Below, piece by piece: positions 55,800 through 64,000 of a stretch of DNA of 64,000 bases; position 1 is the stretch's first letter, and each line of letters begins with the position of its first letter. The stretch comes from Bolinopsis microptera (lineage: Eukaryota; Ctenophora; Tentaculata; Lobata; Bolinopsidae): the NCBI RefSeq assembly GCF_026151205.1, contig NC_087082.1, positions 8,688,901 to 8,752,900 on the forward strand, written 5' to 3'. The translations under genes were made by a program, and so were the position numbers. The notes beneath the pieces are model-generated. The model did no database searches, was not told the DNA's origin, and saw nothing but the letters and a program-made list of their open reading frames with translations.

Positions 55800-58700
55800 T
55801 TAGTGGACACAGTTCAAAGACTCGCCTGGTTCAAACTTCTCCAAGTACTTGTACATTGGCTCGTAAAATAAGTCTATGATCTTTATTTTAAGCTCTGATG
55901 CTTCCTCACTCAGCTCATATGGATCGATCATAATCTGTTCGCTGTATGAATATAAGAAAAAATAAAACTTAAGAATTGAGCTCAGGATTTGACTTAAATT
56001 GTTCACTCTTTTTGTAAATTCAACGAGCAATCACGGGACTCTACTTTAAATACTGCCATGAACTGAGCACGTACCTTTGTCCTCCGATTGTTATCTTTAG
56101 GTAATCGGTACTGAAGTCGATCACCCAAAGTAATCTGTTGTATTCATCTATTTCTTCTTCAGTAAAGTTCCAGGTTTTATAAAACTTCTCATCTTCGCTT
56201 GCACTTCCTGATGATAGTAGGGCAGATTGTAAAATATTAATGTGTTCGATGGCTGAAAAATTCGATCAATAAGCTCAATACTGCTAGCAATAGTATACTT
56301 ATAGTCTGATGGAATTGCATCGGAACTTTATTTCATCAGTAGATCTAGTAACTTTGAGAACTATAGTTTTTTACTAACCTTCCATTACACTGACCATGAC
56401 ATCAACTTCTGTCGGAACTCCCTCGCTATATTTCCAATAGATTATCACCACAGGGTCATCTCCTACCTGCATTCTGTTCCATGCCCCAGACTGTCTAGGA
56501 ACTAATCTTTGTAGTAGAAGGAAGAGCTGGGAGGCGGGAGAGAATGGGATGGTGTAGTACTCGTGGTCTTGGGCATTGGGCTCGATTCTTGTGTATCCAT
56601 CTGAGTGTGTATCCCGAAATGAATAAATCCGGAGGAGTCGAGGACATATATATGTAACATGATATTGATAATAACATGGTCTGATTTTGCCTAAAACTCT
56701 TAAAAAGCCACTAACAATTAAACACACAATTACAACCAACAATCAAATTCAAACAGCAAAGCACGAAAGACGCTGACTGAAACTTTTCAATTTACCTGGA
56801 AGATTAATAGGATCCAGCTTATATTCGATCCTTAAATCTGAGTCACCCATCTCAAAGCTTATTTTAGTCAATCTTCTTCGTTTCAACTCGGCAAACTCAA
56901 TTTCTCTTTCCCATACGGTGCCATCTGCAATTTAACTTCAATAGTTTAAATTTAATAGTGGTAGTTCAAAATGGTATAAATCTAAAAATAACCCAATAGA
57001 ATCGGATATTGATAATAAAAAAGATTTCGATATCGCCTAGAGTGTAGAGGCTACGTTTCGATTAAAAGAGAAGATTCTATAGCGAGTGATTTCACCTGTT
57101 GGTTTGGTGATTAAGATAGAGATAGTGCTTCTAAGCTCAAAGTTAAATGTCCAAATTAGATCTGGCGAGAGTAGACACAGTTGGTCTACACAAGCAGCTA
57201 AAATGTCTGAACACTCCTGGTAAGTAATAGGGCGATGTCAAAATTATAGGTAAAGATAGTAATTTTGTTGGCTTTTTTCACGTAAGGATAAATGCGTTCC
57301 ATTTGTAACACTAACAATCTATAATCGTCTCGAATAGGGGGGGGGGGGGGGGGGCTGACCATATTAAAGTATATTAAAATGTAGGTTTTTTTTCTCGATT
57401 TAGGGGCGGGGATATACGTATCATTCCTCTTTTCATTAATTTTGTCGATTTCAAGGCAGCGTTCGATTCTATCAGAAGGGACTTTATTTGGTGCAGTATG
57501 AGACACTATGGGCTGCCTGAAAAATATGTCAGAATATTTCAGTCATTTTTTGGGGGTACCATGAGTGCCGTGAGGGTTAATGGAGAGCCTTCGGCTTCGC
57601 GCGCGAAAAGTGGCATGCAACGTATGTCAAGTTGGATGTTAACTCAGGCACAGGTCAGGGTGACATTCAAGAACCTCCTGTCTTTAATTTCTGCCTAAAC
57701 TTTTCTGCATTTCTGGCTGAGACCAACAAGACCATCAGTCAAGGCGCAGTGCTGCAGAAGGAGATGAAGACGGTCGAGGAAAAGGTCATTCTGGACACCG
57801 ATTATGCTGATGACATGGCTATTATGGACAACTCAGGGGAAGGCCTACAGGAGTCAACTGATCTATTAGTTCATTACAGCTCCTACGCTGGGCTCAGACT
57901 AAATGCAAAGAAGACCCAATGCATGGCTGTAAGCAAGTGCGCCTCCCAGCGACCTTTCATCAAGGATGATTGTATTGAGCTGTCGGTTGAGGGTGAACCC
58001 GTCGAGCAATCGACAGAGACCTGGATGTCCGTATCCAGAAGGCTAATGGCGCCTTTCATCAGCTCTGGAACATTTGGAATTAAATAGCAGAACTATTATA
58101 AAGACTCCAACCAAGATCAGGATCTATAGGGCTGCAGGATCTATAGGGCTCACCATCTTGTTGTATGGAGCTGAAGTCTGGAACACCACCAAAAAGCAGA
58201 TGAAACGCTTAGAGGTTTTCCATCAGACCTCCTTGAGAAGGATCCTTAGGATTACATGGTTCTTTCATGTGACCAACGAAGAAGTTCTTAGGAGGCCAGG
58301 AGGGCTGGCATCAAGTCTGTTGAGACTTTCATCAGTGTTGCCAGGCTACGCTGGTATGGACATGTAGTTAGAATGCCAGACTCTAGACTGGAGGTGACTT
58401 GACACCGCTGAGCGGGTGGGGACCCTGCTTAGATCACATGCAGTACATGAACACTGAAAATCACTGTACCAGCGCTTTTGTTTCTTTTCGCGCAACAACG
58501 AGTGCAAAGTGGCCTGGCTCAAGCATTACAGCATTACCAAGGCGACTGTAAACAAAATATTTTTTGTCAAAATCTTTATTTTTCACTTTAGTTTAAGTTA
58601 TATTAATATAATAAATTCAAATCTTATGATATTGTTATTATCTTAACAGTTACTATTGTAGCTTAAGATTTTAAATTTGAATTCCTTGTATTCCTTGAAT

Positions 58701-61700
58701 TCCTTGTATTCCATGCAGATTACATGGCAGGGATACACGGATTACACAGGATTACACAGGATTACAATTAAATTATAGATCCATTATCATGGACCGTCAT
58801 AATTGTACAGAAATTAATGAAAACAATCATCTTTCCTTGAAGTCAGGGCCAGGGTTATCCTTAAATCTTAATTATGACTAATTCGCGAGGTTCTCACCAA
58901 ATTGATAGTTAAATTGTTTAAGTTTCGTGCATTTGAATTACGTTGACGCATATCTTCGGTGAAGCTATTTCACTCTTCGGAGCAGCGAAGGAAATAAGTG
59001 CACACACAATTGACAGCATAGGAGCGCCTTTCTTGAAATTTAATATACTGCGGGGTGTTTGGTTGAATATTAAGTGAACGGTGGCAGTGAATATGGAGGC
59101 TCTGGTGATTTTGAGGAATTACAGTTGAGTAAGGAGACAAAATTTCCATAAGATGGACTTTGAGATTTGTTTCATTGATATTGCTTGAGTCGGTGATTTC
59201 AGTGCTTATTTCAATGAGTGGCATTGGAGAAAGATTTTTGACTAATTTCGACCTCTGTTTTGAATACAAGTCACATATGTAAAGAACATGTGACTCGTCT
59301 TCGATGGTCTCAACGCCCATGATACTTGATTGACATAAAGCACATAGTCTTTGCTCACGGGGTGTGTTGGAGTATATGCCTTTTTCAATATGGAGATCAT
59401 GGGCGCTGATTCTAAGTTTTGTGGTGCTATAACGACGAGAGAAGCCTTTACATGGAGATTTGGTGGGAAGGTAACATGCAGCACCCTGGGAAGAAAGGGA
59501 TCACATGATCACTAGGAGTGATCTCCAACTGGCAGAATTCATGGGTGATATTGGGATAATAGGGTTTTAAGATGAACCATGACAAGAACCAGATCACATG
59601 TTTAATTCCTGTTTAATTCCTGTTTAATTCCTGTTTAATTCCATGGTGATCACAAATGATATCAGAATAGAGACTGGATTGGTCACAGGTATTTATTCAC
59701 TTATTGTATATCTCTATTTGAACTGATTTAATTTAAGAGTCCAATAGTAAATACAGTAGAATGGATACCCTGTCAACTTCGTGGGAATTATATGCAATTG
59801 TTACCAGTTGTCTGTTATCTCTAAGGAGGATCAATGAGATCAAAGGCGTTCCTATCCTTATTCGGGTTAGAAACGACATCTGGGTCCCTACCCTCGTGCA
59901 CAAAATTATTCTCAATTTTCTTCTTGTGTTCCACAACTGTATTTTATCAATTACCATATTATGAACCGACCGGATATCCGGCTGAAGGGGAGGCAAAGGG
60001 GAGGCCTGCCTTCCGAGATCGCATTAATGATTAATAAACGGAAAAACATCACTGAAATCTTATTTAAATTCTATATAAATATAATTATCTGCACCCAGGA
60101 ATTTATAAAAACTGCGAAATCTTGCAGCTTCGAGAAATTGAATTACCACAATGATATCAGACTCAGAGTTCAGACTACGCAATATGTAAGTCAACGAAAA
60201 TAAATCCCATGGAAAAAGCGCTTGATGAATCGCTAATGAGAGCGGAAACTGGAAATAAAAGGACGGTCAAGCAAAACCCTTGCAAATCTGATCGAAGATA
60301 TTCTCTCTAAGGTTGGCGGCTTTTGCTTGTAAAAGATGTATCAACTACCCGCCGAAGCGGTGGGTTGGAAGACCCCCTGGCCTTGGGATCATTTTGTCCG
60401 TAAAATTTTATACAATTTAAAAGATGCAATAAATTATTGCAATGCGATCCCGGAAAGCAGCTTGAGCTAGGCCTCCCGCTAGATGCCGTCAATTTGGGTG
60501 CACTTATAATTTGACTTATTTCGTCCGCTGCTGATCAGAAGAGCGGAATCGTTTAACCTAATATATGTGCCACTGCCAACGGCAAACCTCAACAATCTTA
60601 CTATTAATTAATTGTAAAGATATATTTCTAGTTCTACCGAAAGCACATCCAATTTGATACGTTTGAAAGTTTATAATTGACGTGTCATGTCAATTCTTCG
60701 CAGCTCGGCGAGGCCCAGTAGCGCATTTCGTCGATCTAAAGTGGTTGCGAGAAGCATTAAAAAGTTTTATAACTTTCTTGATTCTGTAAGTTAATGTACT
60801 GTGTAACGACCAAAATTGAACGGGGAATCGTTTAATGCATATTTTTATACTTTAATATACTTTAAAGTCTAAACGAAGAATATACATGATATAGCTCGAC
60901 TAATTTTGGGTATATTTAAGTATATTAAAGTATATTAAAATGTACAGGTTTTTTCCTGATTTGAGGGCCGGCCGGCGGTGATATACTTTAAATTTAATAA
61001 TAATATACTTTAATATAGTCAGCCCCCCCCCCGCCCTAATTGTCATATATTAACTATACTATCGCGCTTTGCGACTAAGTGTTTGCAATTTGCATATTTG
61101 CCTGACAAATTTGGGATATGACGTATACCTAATAATTGTAAATTGAATCAATCAATTAACTTATGAGTTTTTGATACCGGATAAATTATTTACTTAAACT
61201 TACAAGAACGAGAAGGCTCTGACCGTCTAACTTAACGTTCACTTCATTTCTGTCCCACCACATCGTAAACAATTCATATTGAGCATCATCTAAAAACCGC
61301 ATAGCTTTTGGGGTTATCTCCTGAGATGAGCATTTATCGACCTCAAGAAAATTCTTAATTCTAAGTAAAAACATATTCGATTTATTTTTATCATGGCTTT
61401 TAAATTGGGTGAATACGTTCAAGAATCAAGTAATTGAATCTAGTATCTGCTGAAGCTGAAGCAGTAAATGTTTATTTATATTTCGTCCTTTTTACACTAC
61501 CTCGAAATCACCATCTGCATCAGAAGTGAACTTTACAGAAAGTGTTTGGTGGAGATGATAAGGGTATATGCTACCAGAGGATGTGCTTTCCCACTTTATT
61601 GTGGGCTGATCTTCTGACTCTGTCAGGGAACACAAGATTAGAAATAGTAATTTAGCAATGTTACTGTTAGTCGACTTGACAGCTTTTATTTGCTCGATTA

Positions 61701-61853
61701 CTGGGCCGGTACCTCCTCGGACATCAATGATATTTGCAGTAGTCTAAGTGCTTAACTTAACTTACCAAAAACACTTCGTAGATGATTCGTTTCACACGTC
61801 GCTGCGGGAGAAATTCCTGTGAAAACGACCAAACTCAACAGCAACCAAACCAT
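55800..61853 (-). CDS. secreted protein of unknown family, at least eight exons
   Basis: Exons: 61853-61766 (leader MVWLLLSLVVFTGISPAATC), 61619-61501, 61353-61204 (acceptor uncertain), 57206-57096, 56924-56796, 56600-56379, 56252-56075 and 55941-55800 with a TAA stop. The last five join cleanly (phases 1, 1, 1, 2), as do the first two. Exon 3 ends in phase 0 while exon 4 needs phase 1, so a small exon in the 4-kb intron is probably missing or the exon 3 border is wrong. The product is acidic, rich in beta-type and aromatic residues (LIWTFNFELRSTISILITK, VVIIYWKYSEG), with few cysteines, and ends in a helical region. I recognise no family. In-frame ATGs 51 and 72 nt upstream of 61853 exist, but the start chosen gives the best signal peptide. 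The large intron is full of retrotransposon debris. Confidence 0.65.
57337..57425. mobile_element. half of a poly-G-ended repeat (partner of 60900-61035)
   Basis: A run of 18 G is followed by CTGACCATATTAAAGTATAT and a T-rich stretch, ending near ggggcggggatatac. The same words in inverted order close the element at 60900-61035. Only one end is visible here, directly against a reverse-transcriptase fragment. It lies in the large intron of the secreted-protein gene, just upstream (transcriptionally) of exon 4. Confidence 0.6.
57430..58370 (+). mobile_element. degenerate non-LTR reverse-transcriptase fragment
   Basis: Three overlapping plus-strand frames carry RT motifs in order: FVDFKAAFDSIRRDFIW (RT motif with catalytic-type Asp), TGQGDIQEPP (a worn QGD box), TDYADDMAIM (the YADD catalytic box), LRLNAKKTQCM, and the C-terminal LLYGAEVWNTTKKQMKRLEVFHQ. 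At least two frameshifts separate them (about 57640 and about 58080). Endonuclease and 5' sequence are missing. This is a different family from the element at 38.4-41 kb, judging by the C-terminus. Confidence 0.85.
58970..59490 (-). mobile_element. C-terminal remnant of a non-LTR reverse transcriptase
   Basis: A continuous minus-strand frame reads KLRISAHDLHIEKGIYSNTP, then REQRLCALCQSS and DESHVLYICDLYSKQRSKL. This is the zinc-knuckle-like tail (CxxC...H...C) found at the C-terminus of many non-LTR ORF2 proteins. It ends at a stop at 58970 and has no RT core attached. Opposite orientation to the fragment at 57430-58370, so it is a separate insertion. Confidence 0.7.
59598..59641. repeat. 11-bp tandem repeat (GTTTAATTCCT)n
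   Basis: Four near-perfect copies of TGTTTAATTCC in a row, close to the end of the retrotransposon remnant at 58970-59490. Confidence 0.9.
60900..61035. mobile_element. small palindromic repeat ending in poly-C
   Basis: The left half (tatattaaagtatattaaaatgt then ggttttttcctgatttgagggc) and right half (gatatactttaaatttaata, ataatatactttaatatagtc, then a run of C) are imperfect inverted copies around GGCCGGCCGG. The outer TATAGTCAGCCCC end matches the reverse complement of the GGGGCTGACCATA end at 57337. The two form a family of AT-rich elements with homopolymer-G termini. Confidence 0.65.
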
Positions 61854-64000
61854 GACATCCGATAAATGAAATGATAACCAAACCCCCGCCACCTTTTGAG
61901 CCATCTCAACTCGGGCACCGTCCATCTGGTTAAATATTGGGGTGCCAGACCAAAGTTAGAGTGCCGGATTCGATCATAAACTTCACAACCTCATTATAAA
62001 AATTACTCCAATCCCACTGCTGTTATGCATCGACGCATGCCACCGTAATCACACGATCTTCACTGCACCAACGTCCAACAGGTACTCTTATTCATAAGTT
62101 CATAGTTAACAATCACAGATCGGGAGTAAGTACTATTTTTATCGACAGAATGTAATCACTAATGATTGACTTTTGTCCAGTCCTTGGGATAGATTATGGA
62201 CAATCCAGTAGTCTCTATACTACGGGTGCAGCTTCACTTCTAATGTCTGCCGATTGTTTAATTCAAGATGAGATTTGCAGCTGTAACTTCACAGATCGGA
62301 TACAGGCGGGCACTTTCAGGTAAAGGATCGTTTGCATTACGTAAGTGGTAAGCTAGCCAGAGCCTGGGTGGAGGAGGTTTGGAACACTAGTAATATTTGT
62401 ATGTAAAAGTGATAACGAAAGGGCTTGAAAATGGAAATGATCTGGGTAACGTATCAATTGAACGTATCCCCAATTAATAACACTACTTAAATCATCTCAC
62501 GCGATCACGCCAGATTTCGTTTAAATTCAGCAGCAGAAAAAGTTTTGAAATGTCACAGAGCTGTTCCTTTTACCGGCGTGGTGGTGTTTGACTGTGATCA
62601 CAATATCTTATACATCCGGCCGGGTCAGTTTTCCAATAATCGCAGACTATTATACTAGGTCTGCAATTATATCAAGATTAGAATATATTATAACTTATCA
62701 GTGCCTCGTTGACTGAACGTTCCTTAGTTTCTATTATAACCATCACGTATTAATCATTTTGTTTCCGTCGTATTTTAAATATCCACAGATGGAAAATCGT
62801 AAAGTAAAACAATTGGCTATGCTATATTGAAGAAATCACTAATCCAAGTCGTACCTGTTACTCAAACAATGAATGCAATGTTGAGGTAATGTAACGTTTG
62901 AATTCTCAGTTAATGATTAAATATGACGCATAAATAATCTTGCTTGAAAAGATGAACTAATTTAAAGCCCACATTTGGGAAATGAAGTGCACAAAAAATG
63001 CAAAAAATGCATGGGCCCATAATCATTAAGCTCACCCAAAACATGAATGGACAAAGCAAACTGGCAGCAGCTGCATTAAAAAGATTCTTTCCTCAAAAAG
63101 ATCGAAACATCGTATAATATATTTATTTACATTTAAAGTTAACACTAAACATCAAAACACAGAACAATATGCTAATTAATTGACCCCCGTTCAAATTTAA
63201 TCAGGTATAACTATAGATAATATGTAAGTCTAAACTTGAACTGACAACGCTTTTTAGGAAAATCTTGAAATCCTGGGCCTTTTAAAATTATTCGCCCAGG
63301 TCGAAATACAATATAATGTAAAACAAATGGTGGAACATGATCATTGGATTGTGAAACTTTAAGAGAAGATATCGTAAATATAATCACTTTTTGAAACTCG
63401 TTAAAATATACTCACACACGAGAATCATATGGAAATAATTTTGTTCATTTTAACATTTTACGATCAGAAGGAGGTTCTCCATAGATAACAAAGATGTTTT
63501 ACGTTTCATGCACTTGTATGAATCGTTCTTTTTTCATCTTTACAGTTTAATATAATAAAAAATATCGGGATACCACAAAGGTGTCAAACCTATGAAGCAG
63601 GACGCACCGGAATGGTTATTGGTTATAGTATGCAGAACTTATGCAGAATTTTCAGGGTCTAAAAATACTGCATTCTGGGGACACGTTAACCCAAGCCGAT
63701 GCGGCCCATGTTTCATCGATGATCAGTGTTCCTAAACAGCCCAGCCCTCGGGCGTTTTCACGAATATTTATAAATACTTGTGATAAAGACTAAAAACCGC
63801 TATGATCAACTATAAAACGATTCGATTATGAATTCACGTGGCTAAATCCAAGTTCCATAATTTTCTTAGATTGCTGTTCATATCATAAGAAAATATAAAC
63901 TCAAGACGATTAATTGGATTATAGTTTAATTAAAAGTTTTTGAGCTTGCTTTTTATCGTTCATTTTTTATCCTTTTAATCGCCACGACACGATATGAAGT
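61854..64000. other. 5' flank of the secreted-protein gene; no gene recognised
   Basis: AT-rich sequence to the window edge. No exon, RNA gene or inverted-repeat element was supported. Confidence 0.35.

Overview
This window is metazoan nuclear DNA. It is AT-rich, its genes are split into short exons with GT-AG introns of mostly about 80-500 bp, and it carries several transposon classes: non-LTR retrotransposons, a Penelope-like element, Tc1/mariner- and pogo-type MITEs, fold-back elements and a tRNA-derived SINE. The protein repertoire (ApeC, sushi/CCP, LDLa-GPCR, F5/8C, an NK-like homeodomain, and an IP3R-interacting-domain protein) fits a marine invertebrate, perhaps a cnidarian or another early-branching lineage. 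The species cannot be fixed from the sequence. All multi-exon models were assembled by hand from splice sites and phase matching.

Layout. 0-1.45 kb: last exons of a helical-repeat (HEAT/ARM-like) gene on +. 1.45-12.4 kb: no gene recognised; retrotransposon remnant (2.7-3.1), a terminal-inverted-repeat element filled with a minisatellite (3.3-4.0), a TA-target MITE (6.8-7.6), a fold-back element (8.2-8.8) and a 37-bp tandem repeat. 12.4-13.7 kb: a complete five-exon gene with the ITPRID/KRAP/Tespa1-type domain. 14.6-37.4 kb (-): the centrepiece, a 41-exon gene whose phases fit end to end (about 3,216 residues). It reads signal peptide, ApeC domain, about 48 sushi/CCP modules, one transmembrane helix and a cytoplasmic tail of about 98 residues. 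Eleven consecutive exons (17.0-23.8 kb) each encode three CCPs and form a young tandem array; one array exon carries a 1-nt deletion. An intronless LDLa-rich GPCR of 1,229 aa (31.2-34.9 kb, +) lies inside intron 6 of this gene on the opposite strand, and a GIY-YIG endonuclease fragment of a Penelope-like element lies in intron 13.

37.4-46.5 kb: transposon-rich spacer with an APE-type non-LTR retrotransposon (38.4-41.0, frameshifted), a second non-LTR 3' end (41.2-41.8) and a 7-bp satellite interrupted by a tRNA-headed SINE (43.5-44.3). 46.5-51.7 kb (-): four-exon NK-like homeobox gene with an N-terminal eh1-like repressor motif; its first intron holds an opposite-strand, broken secreted coiled-coil/F5/8C lectin-like gene, itself split by a MITE with poly-G ends. 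54.5-54.9 kb (-): two orphan CCP exons. 55.8-61.9 kb (-): a multi-exon secreted protein of unknown family, with a large intron full of retrotransposon debris and poly-G-ended repeats. 61.9-64 kb: nothing recognised.

How the genes relate. The giant ApeC-CCP protein has the shape of a microbe-binding or complement-receptor-like surface protein: a putative glycan-binding head, a long glycosylated stalk, a membrane anchor and a tail. That function is inferred. The neighbouring LDLa-GPCR, F5/8C pseudogene, CCP fragment and novel secreted gene make this stretch rich in extracellular-recognition genes, but no operon-like coupling is implied.
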